64,000 nucleotides of DNA, taken from positions 38,416 to 102,415 of the forward strand of contig CANREV010000007.1 in assembly GCA_947629645.1 (NCBI GenBank). Direction: 5' to 3'. The DNA is from an uncultured Acetatifactor sp. Lineage in GTDB: Bacteria > Bacillota > Clostridia > Lachnospirales > Lachnospiraceae. Made by a program: the position numbers and the translations under genes. Below are positions 54,627 through 63,659 of the stretch, piece after piece (the stretch's first letter is position 1; the number at the start of each line of letters is the position of its first letter). Under the pieces are notes generated by a model. It was not told the DNA's origin. It did not search any database and saw only the letters and a list, made by a program, of their open reading frames with translations.

Positions 54627-55958
54627 CTAATACCTGTAAAGATATTCCTGGATCTCCCACTCCGAGACATTGGCACGGTACTTTTGCCATTCCGCCTCTT
54701 TGGCCGCAATATAGCTCTCGGCAATGTGTCTCCCTAAGACATTGAGAACCAGCTCATCCTTTTTCATCTCTTCGATAGCCTCGATCAGAGTGCCCGGCAT
54801 ACTGGGGATATTCATCGCTCTGCGTTCAACATCCGTCATATTGTAGATGTTGCAGTCCACGCTCTGGGGCGGCTCGATCTGATTGACGATACCGTCCAGC
54901 CCCGCCTTTAAGCAGACCGCAAGAGTCAGATAAGGATTTGCCGCGGAATCAGGACTTCTCAGCTCGATCCTCGTACCGCTTCCGCCCGTTGCGGGAATGC
55001 GGATCAGGGAGCTTCGATTAGCGGTACTCCATGCAATATAGACCGGCGCGTCAAAACCGGGCACCAGTCTCTTATAAGAATTTACCAAAGGGTTAGTGAC
55101 TGCCGCCATCCCTCTGATATGTTTCATCAGTCCGCCAATAAACCAGTATGCTTCCCTGCTGAGCCCATTAGGGTCAGACGTATCTTCAAAAATATTTTTC
55201 CCATCTTTTTTCATGGACATATTGATATGCATACCGGAACCGTTGACGCCGATCTTGGGCTTTGGCATAAAAGTAGCATGCAGTCCGTGACGTTTGGCAA
55301 TGGTCCTGACTGCCAGCTTGAACGTCATAATGTTATCCGCGGTTCTCAAAGCCTCGTCATATCTGAAATCGATCTCATGCTGGGCCGGCGCGATCTCATG
55401 GTGGGAAGCCTCGATAATCAGTCCCATATCTTCCAAAGTCATGACGATATCACGTCTGGCATTCTCTCCGCCGTCCAGAGGGCCGATATCAAAGAAACCC
55501 GCCTGCTCTCTGGTCTCCGTGGTAGGCATGGCGTTTTCATCCGTGTTAAAAAGAAAGAACTCGCACTCAGGCCCCACCTCAAAAGTGTATCCCATCTCCT
55601 GAGCCTCTCTGACGGCACGCTTCAGCACCAGTCTGGGGTCACCCGCAAAAGGCGCTCCATCGGCGGTATACACATCGCACAAAAGCCTTGCCACTTTCCC
55701 CTGCTGGGGCCTCCAGGGAAAGATCTCCATCGTGGAAAGATCCGGATGCAGACACATGTCGGACACTTCAATCCCCACAAAGCCGTCTATAGCGGAACCA
55801 TCAAACATACACTTATTGTCCAGCGCCCTATCCAGCTGATTAGCGGTCACGGCAATGTTTTTCAGATTGCCGAGCATATCCGTAAACTGCAGCCGGATAA
55901 ACTCCACATCTTCCTCCTCCACCAACCTGATAATGTCACTTTTCGTATATTCATTCAT
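54627..55958 (-). CDS. glnA: Glutamine synthetase, type I
   Basis: 443 residues from the ATG at 55958 (GGAG 6 bases upstream; an ATG four codons earlier contains the SD itself). GSI signatures: FDGSAIDGFVGIEVSDMCL, VGPECEFFLF (metal-binding Glu), NGSGMHINMSM, the flap GFDAPVYIAWSTANRSSLIRI and the C-terminal IEEMKKDELVLNVLG. The length and lack of the extra insert fit the GSI-alpha class common in Firmicutes, regulated by feedback and protein contacts rather than adenylylation. Leader control is described separately. Confidence 0.97.
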   Translation of the reverse strand: MNEYTKSDIIRLVEEEDVEFIRLQFTDMLGNLKNIAVTANQLDRALDNKCMFDGSAIDGFVGIEVSDMCLHPDLSTMEIFPWRPQQGKVARLLCDVYTADGAPFAGDPRLVLKRAVREAQEMGYTFEVGPECEFFLFNTDENAMPTTETREQAGFFDIGPLDGGENARRDIVMTLEDMGLIIEASHHEIAPAQHEIDFRYDEALRTADNIMTFKLAVRTIAKRHGLHATFMPKPKIGVNGSGMHINMSMKKDGKNIFEDTSDPNGLSREAYWFIGGLMKHIRGMAAVTNPLVNSYKRLVPGFDAPVYIAWSTANRSSLIRIPATGGSGTRIELRSPDSAANPYLTLAVCLKAGLDGIVNQIEPPQSVDCNIYNMTDVERRAMNIPSMPGTLIEAIEEMKKDELVLNVLGRHIAESYIAAKEAEWQKYRANVSEWEIQEYLYRY

Positions 55959-56085
55959 AGCGGTCTCCATTCCGAAGCGATCTGCCTATCGGCAAATTCA
56001 GACATCTCTGCGGCGGCGGCATATTTGTTTCGCTTCTTTACAAACTGCCGTGAAAGTCCTGCCGATGTCCCGTTTTATCACAGAC

Positions 56086-56125
56086 AAAAAGGGCAGTCCT
56101 CCCTCATGCAGAACGCCCTTGTTCT
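56086..56125 (-). promoter_or_regulatory. glnA leader: antiterminator hairpin versus terminator switch
   Basis: On the minus strand AGAAC-AAGGGC-GTTCT (56125-56110) is a hairpin with a six-base loop having A at position 1 and G at position 4, as in ANTAR target hairpins. The same bases AAGGGC-GTTCT can instead pair with AGGAC-T-GCCCTT (down to 56089), giving an 11-bp terminator stem followed by TTTTT (56090-56086). The two folds exclude each other. Only one ANTAR-type hairpin is visible; the usual second one was not found. Confidence 0.7.
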
Positions 56126-56131
56126 AAAGTC

Positions 56132-56161
56132 ATCATAACAATCCGCGCAATGGTTTGTCAA
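56132..56161 (-). promoter_or_regulatory. glnA promoter
   Basis: Minus-strand TTGACA (56156-56161), 18-base spacer, TATGAT (56132-56137). The start of transcription is expected near 56125, the first base of the leader hairpin. Confidence 0.75.
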
Positions 56162-56244
56162 TCATTAATCATGTATATTTAAAGAAATCATCACATATAT
56201 ACTATAAAGAAAAATGTCTGGATACAAATGTAAGGGGAAAATCG

Positions 56245-56742
56245 ATGAGCGCTAAAACAAAAATAGTTGTACTTCACATGAAAGAATTGATTTATACCGG
56301 TATCTTCGCCTTTCTGGGGATCCTGTTCATCATTCTGTTAGCGATGATGTTCCTGCCGAAAGGAGAAAACGGAGACAACGCGTCCGAAGAAGAGGTGACA
56401 ACGACCTCCGGCTCTGTTTACATACCCGGTATTTACACCACGGAACTGATACTGGGAACCCAGTCCATCGATGTAGAAGTCATTGTGGATCAAAACTCCA
56501 TCACTTCCATCCGCATGGTAAACTTAAATGAGGCCGTCACCACCATGTATCCGCTGCTGGAGCCCACATTTGACGCCATCTGCCAGCAGGTATACGAGCA
56601 GCAGTCCCTGGATCAGATCACCTATACCTCGGACAGCAAATATACTTCCCTTGTACTGCTGGAAGCAATCCAAAACTCCCTGAACAAGGCCTCTGCGGAG
56701 TCCTCCTCCGCCGAAAAAACTTCTTCCGCAAAAGAAAAATAA
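56245..56742 (+). CDS. Membrane-anchored FMN_bind-like protein, unknown function
   Basis: 165 residues from the ATG at 56245 (AAGGGG 7 bases upstream). One TM helix (about 18-38: FAFLGILFIILLAMMF) is followed by a Thr/Ser-rich linker and a domain with the rhythm of FMN_bind: PGIYTTELILGTQSIDVEV, DQNSITSIRMV, ICQQVYEQQSLDQITYTSDS, SLVLLEAIQNSLNKA. In true flavinylated members a S-G-A-T type motif precedes the last helix; here it is YTSDSKYTS, so covalent FMN is doubtful. The tail is Ser/Ala/Lys-rich. It is divergent from glnA and converges on nadE. Confidence 0.7.
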   Translation: MSAKTKIVVLHMKELIYTGIFAFLGILFIILLAMMFLPKGENGDNASEEEVTTTSGSVYIPGIYTTELILGTQSIDVEVIVDQNSITSIRMVNLNEAVTTMYPLLEPTFDAICQQVYEQQSLDQITYTSDSKYTSLVLLEAIQNSLNKASAESSSAEKTSSAKEK

Positions 56743-56787
56743 TTGAGGGGAAACGCCTGGGACAGCAGGCCTCCGATGACGCTGCCG

Positions 56788-58701
56788 CTAAGACAGCGAT
56801 TCCGCCTCCGCAAGCCACAGCGATGCGCTGGCATCGGAGGGCATGCGCAGATCTCCTCTCGGAGATACCGCCACGCTTCCCACCTTAGGGCCATCCGGCA
56901 GACAGGAGCGCTTAAACTGCTGGGCAAAAAATCTGCGGTAGAAATTTTTCAGCCATTTCAAAATCACATCGTCTTCAAACTGTCCCGCAAAGGAAAGCCG
57001 CGCCAGACGGTAGATCTTTGCGGGAGAGAAACCGCAGCGGAGCATATAATACAGAAAGAAATCGTGCAGCTCGTAAGGCCCCACCAGATCTTCCGTCTTC
57101 TGTGAAATACGTCCCTCCACAGGCGGCAGGAGCTCAGGGCTGACAGGGGTATCCAGCACATCTTCCAGTACCCGGGACAACTCTCCCTGTCCACAAGTGT
57201 CGGCGCAATATTTCACCAGATGCCTCACCAGCGTCTTTGGGACTCCGGCATTTACAGCATACATCGACATATGGTCCCCGTTGAAAGTCGCCCAGCCGAG
57301 AGCGAGTTCTGACAGATCGCCCGTACCGATGACCAATCCCTGCACTCTGTTTGCAAGATCCATCAACACTTGTGTGCGCTCCCGCGCCTGAGCGTTCTCG
57401 TAGGTCACGTCATGTTCGTCCGGATTTTGACCAATATCCCTGAAATGGACTTCTACCGCCTCTTTGACATCCACCGTCTCCAGCGTGACGCCCAGCGCCA
57501 CGGCCAGTCTGCACGCATTTTCATAAGTCCGGTCCGTGGTGCCAAAACAGGGCATGGTCACCGCCAGGATGCCTTTCCTGTCCAAATGAAGCAGATCAAA
57601 CGTCCTGACTGTAACTAACAGCGCCAGCGCAGAGTCCAACCCGCCTGATATTCCCACCACCGCCACTTTCAGGCCTGTATGCTCATACCTTTTTTTCAGG
57701 CCGTAAGACTGGATGAGTAAAATTTCTTCACAGCGCCTGTTTCGTTTTTCATCGTCCAGAGGCACAAAAGGCAGACAACTGAACTTTCGCTCCAGCCTGG
57801 TCTCTTCCAAGTTCAGTTCAAACGGGACCACCGCATATTTCGACTGTGGCCTTTCGCCAAAAGTACCCATCCGGCGCCGTTCATGTAAAATCCTCTGAAT
57901 ATCAATATCTCCGAAGATCGTCTCACACTGAAAATTCTTTTTCTGGGTCAGTATCGTTCCGTTTTCCGCGATCAGGTTGTGCCCTCCGAAGACCAGATCC
58001 TGCGTGGATTCCCCCTCTCCTGCGGAAGTATAAAGATAACCACAGATCATCCGCGCGCTGGCAGACTTCACAAGCAGTTCCCGGTACTCATCTTTTCCAA
58101 CGGTCTCATTGGAAGCCGACAAATTGGCGATCAATGTGGCTCCCATCAGCGCGTGGTCCGTTCCCGGCGAATCCGCCACCCACAAATCCTCGCAGATTTC
58201 GCAGCCTGCGACCAGACCCGGCATATTTTTACAGGAGAACAGAATATTGGTCCCAAAAGGGACAGACTTGCCGGCAAATTCATACATCTCCGGCTCCCTG
58301 TTGCCCGCTGTGAAATGGCGGCTCTCGTAAAATTCCGCGTAGGAGGGAATGTTCGCTTTCGGCACCATGCCCAGCACTTCCCCTCTCTGTAACACCGCCG
58401 CCACATTGTAAAGTTTTCCCTGCCGTTCCACCGGCAGCCCTACCATGACAAGGCAGTCCTTGTCTTTCGTAGCCTCCGCTACCTTTAAAAGCTGTCCGGC
58501 TGCCTCCTCCAAAAGCAATGTCTGCAAAAACAGATCCCCGCAGGTGTATCCGGTGAGACTAAGCTCGGGAAATACGATGATTTTCGCGCCTTTTTGATAC
58601 GCTTCCTCAAGGCAGCCGCAGATTACACCCGCGTTATATACAGGATCCGCCACTCTGATCTTTGGCGTAGCCGCCGCCGTTTTAATAAATCCCTGTCTCA
58701 T
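56788..58701 (-). CDS. nadE: NAD+ synthase, glutamine-hydrolysing
   Basis: 637 residues from the ATG at 58701 (GGGG 6 bases upstream; the ATG at 58713 has no spaced SD). The N-terminal nitrilase-like glutaminase has its Glu-Lys-Cys triad in FPELSLTGYTCGD, PKANIPSYAEFYE and AGCEICEDLWV; the C-terminal synthetase has the PP-loop VGISGGLDSALALL. It makes NAD+ from deamido-NAD+, ATP and glutamine. It is the last gene of the run DUF368, methyltransferase, hslO, nadE, 23 bases after hslO. Confidence 0.97.
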   Translation of the reverse strand: MRQGFIKTAAATPKIRVADPVYNAGVICGCLEEAYQKGAKIIVFPELSLTGYTCGDLFLQTLLLEEAAGQLLKVAEATKDKDCLVMVGLPVERQGKLYNVAAVLQRGEVLGMVPKANIPSYAEFYESRHFTAGNREPEMYEFAGKSVPFGTNILFSCKNMPGLVAGCEICEDLWVADSPGTDHALMGATLIANLSASNETVGKDEYRELLVKSASARMICGYLYTSAGEGESTQDLVFGGHNLIAENGTILTQKKNFQCETIFGDIDIQRILHERRRMGTFGERPQSKYAVVPFELNLEETRLERKFSCLPFVPLDDEKRNRRCEEILLIQSYGLKKRYEHTGLKVAVVGISGGLDSALALLVTVRTFDLLHLDRKGILAVTMPCFGTTDRTYENACRLAVALGVTLETVDVKEAVEVHFRDIGQNPDEHDVTYENAQARERTQVLMDLANRVQGLVIGTGDLSELALGWATFNGDHMSMYAVNAGVPKTLVRHLVKYCADTCGQGELSRVLEDVLDTPVSPELLPPVEGRISQKTEDLVGPYELHDFFLYYMLRCGFSPAKIYRLARLSFAGQFEDDVILKWLKNFYRRFFAQQFKRSCLPDGPKVGSVAVSPRGDLRMPSDASASLWLAEAESLS

Positions 58702-58724
58702 ATCTATCCCCATTCCGAAACAAA

Positions 58725-59600
58725 TTACCTGCTTTTTCGATAAAGCTCTTTCAGATCATCCACACTAAATTTATAATCCTGGTTGCAGAAATGGCAGTTT
58801 ACCGTGATTTCCTGTCCGTCATCTATCATATCCTGCAGTTCCCTGCGTCCCAAACTGATCAGCGCCTTTTCCACCCGCTCTCTGCCGCAGTCACAGACAA
58901 AAGCCGCAGGCAGTGTGTCCGTCACCTCCAAAGAGAGCCCGTCCAATGTAAGTTCCAGTATCTGCTCCGGCGTCTTTCCCTCATCCAGCATAGCTGTGAC
59001 AGAACTGATCTTTTTCAGATTTGTTTCCAGTTTATGAATGATCTCTTCTTCCGCAAAGGGCATCAGCTGAATGATAAATCCGCCCGCCTGCCTCACTGTA
59101 TTGTCGCGGTTCATGAGCACTCCCAATCCCACGGAGGAAGGCACCTGTTCCGAGACCGCAAAATAGTAAGTCAGATCCTCCGCAATTTCGCCTGTCTGTA
59201 ATAAAGTCTGCCCCGCATAGGGCTCTTTTAATCCCTGATCCCTGATGACACTCAAAATTCCCTGTCCCACAGCGCCGCCCACATCCAGCTTGCCTATGGC
59301 ATTGGCCGGCAGGATCACATCCGGCACCTCCGCATAACCCTTGACGTTTCCCTTAGAACCCGCGGTTACAGTGATCCCTTTTACAGGGCCGTCACCCTTA
59401 ATCTGTAACGTCAGGATATCCTGATCTCCCTTCATCATGCTTCCCATCATAGCCCCTGCTCCCAGCAGCCTTCCCAGCGCCGCCGTTACAACGGGGCTGG
59501 TGTTATGATGTTTTCTCGCGGCCTCCACCGTATCTCTGACGGTACAGGCAAAGGCTCTGATCTGGGCGTTTGCCGCCGAGGCCCTCACAATATAGTCCAT
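58725..59600 (-). CDS. hslO: Hsp33 redox-regulated chaperone
   Basis: 291 residues from the ATG at 59600 (GGGG 7 bases upstream). The core holdase domain includes VTAALGRLLGAGAMMGSMMK and YYFAVSEQVPSSVGLGVLM. The C-terminal zinc switch has C-x-C (FVCDCGRERV) and C-x2-C (NCHFCNQDYKF). Under oxidative and heat stress, these Cys release zinc and the protein holds unfolding clients. It lies between the methyltransferase gene and nadE. Confidence 0.96.
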   Translation of the reverse strand: MDYIVRASAANAQIRAFACTVRDTVEAARKHHNTSPVVTAALGRLLGAGAMMGSMMKGDQDILTLQIKGDGPVKGITVTAGSKGNVKGYAEVPDVILPANAIGKLDVGGAVGQGILSVIRDQGLKEPYAGQTLLQTGEIAEDLTYYFAVSEQVPSSVGLGVLMNRDNTVRQAGGFIIQLMPFAEEEIIHKLETNLKKISSVTAMLDEGKTPEQILELTLDGLSLEVTDTLPAAFVCDCGRERVEKALISLGRRELQDMIDDGQEITVNCHFCNQDYKFSVDDLKELYRKSR

Positions 59601-59636
59601 TTTATTCCCCCATTTTGGAGCGTTTGCCTGCTGCAT

Positions 59637-60464
59637 TCATTTGCCCTGTTCCCGCGCAACAATAAAGACTCTCTCGCTCTCATCGGTCACAGCCTCTCCT
59701 GTGTCAGCATCCGTGACCTGAAGAATCTTCAAACCGCCCCTCTCTGCCATCTCTTTCATCTGTTCCACCCTGTACCCTCTCTGATAATGAGTCTCCGCAG
59801 ACTTTTGAAACAGACCGTTACTCTCCTGAATGAACAGTGTCAGATCGTACTCATTGATCTCCTTTTCAGGATCATAATAATTTTCCCAGATAAAACTGCA
59901 GTCTTCCCTGTTTTCCGCTATGGTAGTCTCGCCGATCACTTTTTCATACTTATATACCGTGTTGAAATCAAAGATAAAAATCCCCTTCGGATACAAATAA
60001 TTGTTGACCAACCGGAATACAGATACAAGTTCCTCCTCATCCAGAATATAATTCAGGGAATCACAGACACTGTAGATAGTGCCCACGGTGCTGTAAAGTT
60101 CCAATTCACGCATGTCCTGCTGCAGATAAAGAATGTGGTATCCGCTTTTTTCTCTTTTTTCCAATGCCTTGCCCAGCATATCTCCGGAAAGGTCAACACC
60201 CATCATATCATAGCCCTTTTGGTACATCAGTTCTGTCAGGGTGCCCGTTCCGCACCCCAGATCCAGTACCAGGTTGCGCTCACTCGCCAGCGCATCCGCC
60301 GCGTCCCTCTCAGGCTTCGACACACCATATTTTTCGATCAGACCGCACAGCCGCAGACACCATAGCTCATAGGACACATTATCCATCAGTTCATCGTACA
60401 CCTGTGCAAAATCGTGATAGGAATCTCTGTTCTCTTCACCGCTATCTCTCAACCTAACCTCCAT
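59637..60464 (-). CDS. Class I SAM-dependent methyltransferase
   Basis: 275 residues. SAM motif I is LVLDLGCGTGTLTELM, then YDMMGVDLSGDMLGKAL and YLQQDMRELEL. The N-terminus DSYHDFAQVYDELMDNVSYELWC and the later FIFDFNTVYKYEKVIGE match a widespread small-molecule or protein methyltransferase group without a fixed substrate. It begins 8 bases after the DUF368 gene and lacks a good SD, so translation is probably coupled to that gene. Confidence 0.88.
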   Translation of the reverse strand: MEVRLRDSGEENRDSYHDFAQVYDELMDNVSYELWCLRLCGLIEKYGVSKPERDAADALASERNLVLDLGCGTGTLTELMYQKGYDMMGVDLSGDMLGKALEKREKSGYHILYLQQDMRELELYSTVGTIYSVCDSLNYILDEEELVSVFRLVNNYLYPKGIFIFDFNTVYKYEKVIGETTIAENREDCSFIWENYYDPEKEINEYDLTLFIQESNGLFQKSAETHYQRGYRVEQMKEMAERGGLKILQVTDADTGEAVTDESERVFIVAREQGK

Positions 60465-60472
60465 GATCCGGA

Positions 60473-61336
60473 TTATTCACCCAGCTTCATTGCCACAAAA
60501 AATCCCGCCGCCAACGCTGCAACGCCTGCGAACAGATGCACCACGGCCATAGCGCCCATGCCGCCGAGAACGGCAAAACCGCCCATCAGCGCAATGGCTA
60601 CAGGAGATGCCACTACAAGACCAATGATAGCCCAGTAAGCATACAGGGGAAACTTTTCAAAAATGATCTCCACCAGCTTGGCAACGCCGAAGATGCCCGC
60701 CACAACGCCGATTCCAAAGGGAGCCAGAACGCCCACTCCCTCCAGGATACCGTTCATATCAAAGGCAGTCAGCGCCTCAATAAAATCCGTGATGGCACCC
60801 AGAACAGGCTGATAAAAGCCCATCAGCATCAACACCATGGAACCGCTGACCCCGGGGATCACCATGGTAGCCGAGGCCACCACTCCCACCGCAAACAGTT
60901 TGATTACATTCACCAGGCCAAAAGATAAGTCTGCCGCCGCGCCCTCGGCTCCGCCAAAAGCCGCCAATCCTACCACCAGAGCAAAGAACGCGAGGGCCGA
61001 AATGAGATGCCCGGTCCTGATCTTATTGCCTTTCACATTTTTCCAAAGGATAGGCAGACTTCCCAGAATGAGGCCGATAAACAACATATTCGCCTGAACG
61101 GGGAAACGCTCAAACAGCCATTCAAGGCCAAATGCGCTGGCAATAATAGCGATCACCATCCCCACCGCAATGGGGAACAGGAACTTCACACTCTGCTTAA
61201 ATTCGCTGAAAAGATGCGTGATACAGTGGATCAGCTTGTCATAAATACCCATGGAAACCATCATGGTTCCCCCGCTGACTCCGGGGATGATATTAGCGAT
61301 CCCGATAATCATACCTTTAAAAATACTTTTGACCAT
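60473..61336 (-). CDS. DUF368 polyprenyl-phosphate transporter (PopT family)
   Basis: 287 residues with about eight to nine TM segments. The internally repeated motif IIPGVSGGT (about residues 15-24) and VIPGVSGSM (about 160-168) is diagnostic. DUF368 proteins have been identified as recyclers that flip undecaprenyl phosphate back to the inner face of the membrane for wall and surface polymer synthesis. SD GGAGG is 6 bases before the ATG. It is the first gene of the run ending with nadE. Confidence 0.93.
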   Translation of the reverse strand: MVKSIFKGMIIGIANIIPGVSGGTMMVSMGIYDKLIHCITHLFSEFKQSVKFLFPIAVGMVIAIIASAFGLEWLFERFPVQANMLFIGLILGSLPILWKNVKGNKIRTGHLISALAFFALVVGLAAFGGAEGAAADLSFGLVNVIKLFAVGVVASATMVIPGVSGSMVLMLMGFYQPVLGAITDFIEALTAFDMNGILEGVGVLAPFGIGVVAGIFGVAKLVEIIFEKFPLYAYWAIIGLVVASPVAIALMGGFAVLGGMGAMAVVHLFAGVAALAAGFFVAMKLGE

Positions 61337-61376
61337 ATCTAACCTCCATATTTTGATTTATAAGCCGTTACTTTTT

Positions 61377-62444
61377 CTACGCTTTATTATAGTCTGCCAA
61401 ATATTTTTCTAAAAACAAAAGCAGCCGGTCCATCTCTTCCTCCGTCCCCACAGTGATGCGCAGAGAATTGCCGATCCTCGGCTTGTTCCAATAACGCACA
61501 TAGATATCCGCCGCCCGAAGCGCCTTAAAAAGCTCCTCCGCCGACACCTTTTCGTGGGAGGCAAAGATAAAATTTGCTTTGGAATCGGGGAAAGTAAAAC
61601 CCAGCCTGCGCAGTTCTTTCTTTACCCGCTCTCTGGTCCATACGATCTTCCCCGTGATCTCTTTAAAATAAGCATCGTCTTTTAACGCTTCCACGCCGAG
61701 AACCTGAGAGGGATAATTCATTGTGTAAGAATTAAAAGAAAACTTCACATCATTCAGATACCTGATCAGTTTTTCATTACCGATGCAAAATCCGATCCGC
61801 GCTCCCGCCATGGCGCGGGACTTGGAAAAGGTCTGCACCACCAGAAGGTTTTCATATTTTCCCACAAGGGGCAGCGCGCTGACGCCGCCAAAATCCACAT
61901 AAGCCTCATCTACAATGACCACCGCATCCTGATTGGCCCCAATGATCTCCTCCACGGTATCCAGACTTTCCAAAACCCCGGTAGGCGCGTTTGGATTGGG
62001 AAAAATCACGCCGCCGTTAGGCTGCTTATAATCCTGCGGACGAATATGCCATTCATCGTCCAGCGGACAGGTCTGATAAGGAATCCGGTAAAGCTTTGCC
62101 CAGACGTCATAAAAAGAGTAGGTCACATCGGGAAACAGGATGGGCTTATCGCTGTTAAAAAACGTAAGAAACGCCATTGCCAGAACATCATCGGATCCCA
62201 CTCCCACAAACACCTGCTCCGGCTTTACCCCATAGTACTCCGCCAAAGCATCCACAAGGGGCGCCGCAGCGGAATCCGGGTATAATCTCAGAGCGCCGCA
62301 GTCCATCTGTGCCGCCAGTTTTGCCACGCCGGGCGCCGGCGGATAGGGACACTCATTGGTATTCAACTTGATCATACCGCGCTTGTGGGGCTGTTCTCCC
62401 GCCACATAAGGCACGACTTTCCGCACATTATCTTCCCACTTCAT
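61377..62444 (-). CDS. hisC: Histidinol-phosphate aminotransferase-like enzyme
   Basis: 355 residues. MIKLNTNECPYPPAPGV, LRLYPDSAAAPLVDALAEYY, GVGSDDVLAMAFLTFF, VVDEAYVDFG and the PLP Lys in VVQTFSKSRAMAGARIGFCI are typical of HisC. It transfers an amino group to imidazole-acetol phosphate in histidine synthesis; members of this group can also act on aromatic amino acids. It is not next to other his genes here, but follows the GT2 gene by 22 bases. Confidence 0.9.
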   Translation of the reverse strand: MKWEDNVRKVVPYVAGEQPHKRGMIKLNTNECPYPPAPGVAKLAAQMDCGALRLYPDSAAAPLVDALAEYYGVKPEQVFVGVGSDDVLAMAFLTFFNSDKPILFPDVTYSFYDVWAKLYRIPYQTCPLDDEWHIRPQDYKQPNGGVIFPNPNAPTGVLESLDTVEEIIGANQDAVVIVDEAYVDFGGVSALPLVGKYENLLVVQTFSKSRAMAGARIGFCIGNEKLIRYLNDVKFSFNSYTMNYPSQVLGVEALKDDAYFKEITGKIVWTRERVKKELRRLGFTFPDSKANFIFASHEKVSAEELFKALRAADIYVRYWNKPRIGNSLRITVGTEEEMDRLLLFLEKYLADYNKA

Positions 62445-62466
62445 ACTGATCTCCTCGCTCTTTGGT

Positions 62467-63486
62467 TTATTCTTCCGCGTTGAAACGCTCTGATTCCTGT
62501 CTGTAATGATCGGCCAGCTCTGCGTTCCCTTCCGCCTGATAACAGCGGATCAATCCCTCCAGCCCAAGCCTTCCGCCGCAGGCAAGCAGCAGGATGGGCT
62601 GCGTCTCATACACAGCGTTATAGTACCATATCTCCGCCTCCTGAAAGTCCTTCTCCGCTTCGTAAAACGCACCCAGTTCACAGCAGATCTCGGAACAGGA
62701 TCCCGACACAAGCGCCTTGGATGTATACTTCATAAACTCTGTGGCATTCCTGTTGAGTCTGGCAGCCTTTGCCAGCACACAGCACGCTTCCATCAGTTCA
62801 TCGCCGCTTCGGGTCTGGTCCGCAGCGGACTGCCTGAAAAATTCCGCCGCCTCGGCCAGTTCATCCTTATCCCCCGCCATCAAAAGTTCCCTGGCATACA
62901 TGTTGTGCAGCCTTGGCGGCAGGCGATATCCTGCAGCGGTATGTTTGTGAAAATTGGCAATATCCCGGCTGGCGTGATTCTTTTCCGGCAGATGCGTGAT
63001 CACGATATCGCTGTCGTAAACTACGGGATCCAGCCTTACCGTCTCATGGACAGGCTCAACCCAGACAAATTCCCGCAGTCTCTTAAAAAGCTTGGGGCGG
63101 TACTCCTCATCAAAATTGTAAACCGTATCAAACTGCAGCTGGTTTCCATACTTCATTTGGACAATCTCGATCTGAGGCAGCATTGCTTCCTTCAGCATAC
63201 GGAACCTTTGCCTGTTCTTTTCATCCAGCACTTCATCCGCGTCACAAGAATAAATATATTCCTGTGTAGCCTTGGAAAATGCAAAGTTTCTGGCGGCGCT
63301 GAAATCATCGATCCAATCAAAATCATAGATAGCTTCCGTATAATTGCGCGCGATCTCTTTTGTCCTGTCAACGGAGCCCGTATCGACAATGATAATCTCT
63401 TCACAGAGATCCGCCACACTATCCAGACATCTCGCCAGGATCTTTTCCTCATTTTTCACGATCATGCAGAGAGAAACTGTAATCAT
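62467..63486 (-). CDS. GT2 glycosyltransferase with C-terminal TPR-like region
   Basis: 339 residues from the ATG at 63486 (GGAAGG 7 bases upstream); the longer frame runs into a terminator hairpin and is rejected. The GT2 domain opens ITVSLCMIVKNEEKILARCL, with IIIVDTGSVDRTKEIA and the DxD motif YSCDADEVLD. The part after residue 210 is a helical repeat region (ELAEAAEFFRQSAADQTRSG, EKDFQEAEIWYYNAVYETQP) like TPR-tailed GT2 proteins, which often glycosylate proteins or thiol compounds in Clostridia. Acceptor unknown. Cytoplasmic. Confidence 0.88.
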   Translation of the reverse strand: MITVSLCMIVKNEEKILARCLDSVADLCEEIIIVDTGSVDRTKEIARNYTEAIYDFDWIDDFSAARNFAFSKATQEYIYSCDADEVLDEKNRQRFRMLKEAMLPQIEIVQMKYGNQLQFDTVYNFDEEYRPKLFKRLREFVWVEPVHETVRLDPVVYDSDIVITHLPEKNHASRDIANFHKHTAAGYRLPPRLHNMYARELLMAGDKDELAEAAEFFRQSAADQTRSGDELMEACCVLAKAARLNRNATEFMKYTSKALVSGSCSEICCELGAFYEAEKDFQEAEIWYYNAVYETQPILLLACGGRLGLEGLIRCYQAEGNAELADHYRQESERFNAEE

Positions 63487-63565
63487 CCCGATACCTTCCG
63501 TCATTTTTTCCATTCGCTGTCCAAAGACAATGCTTTCCGAACAGTTACACAGATACAATAATACC

Positions 63566-63597
63566 AAAAAGAGGATAATGGCACAACCATTATCCTC
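63566..63597 (-). terminator. Strong intrinsic terminator before the GT2 gene
   Basis: A perfect 11-bp stem GAGGATAATGG (63571-63581) with CCATTATCCTC (63587-63597) and a 5-base loop. On the minus strand five T follow directly (63570-63566); on the plus strand a T7 run follows after AAA, so it can also work in that direction. It shows that another minus-strand transcript once came from the right, where the IS110 element now lies. Confidence 0.9.
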
Positions 63598-63659
63598 AAA
63601 TTTTTTTCCAGGCATTTGCTTTACCGCGTTTGCCGCAAAACTTTCTCACCTCCTTACTA

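Noticed and set aside
63487..63615. Longer start for the GT2 gene
   Set aside because: The extended frame crosses a perfect terminator hairpin, and a well-spaced SD precedes the ATG at 63486.
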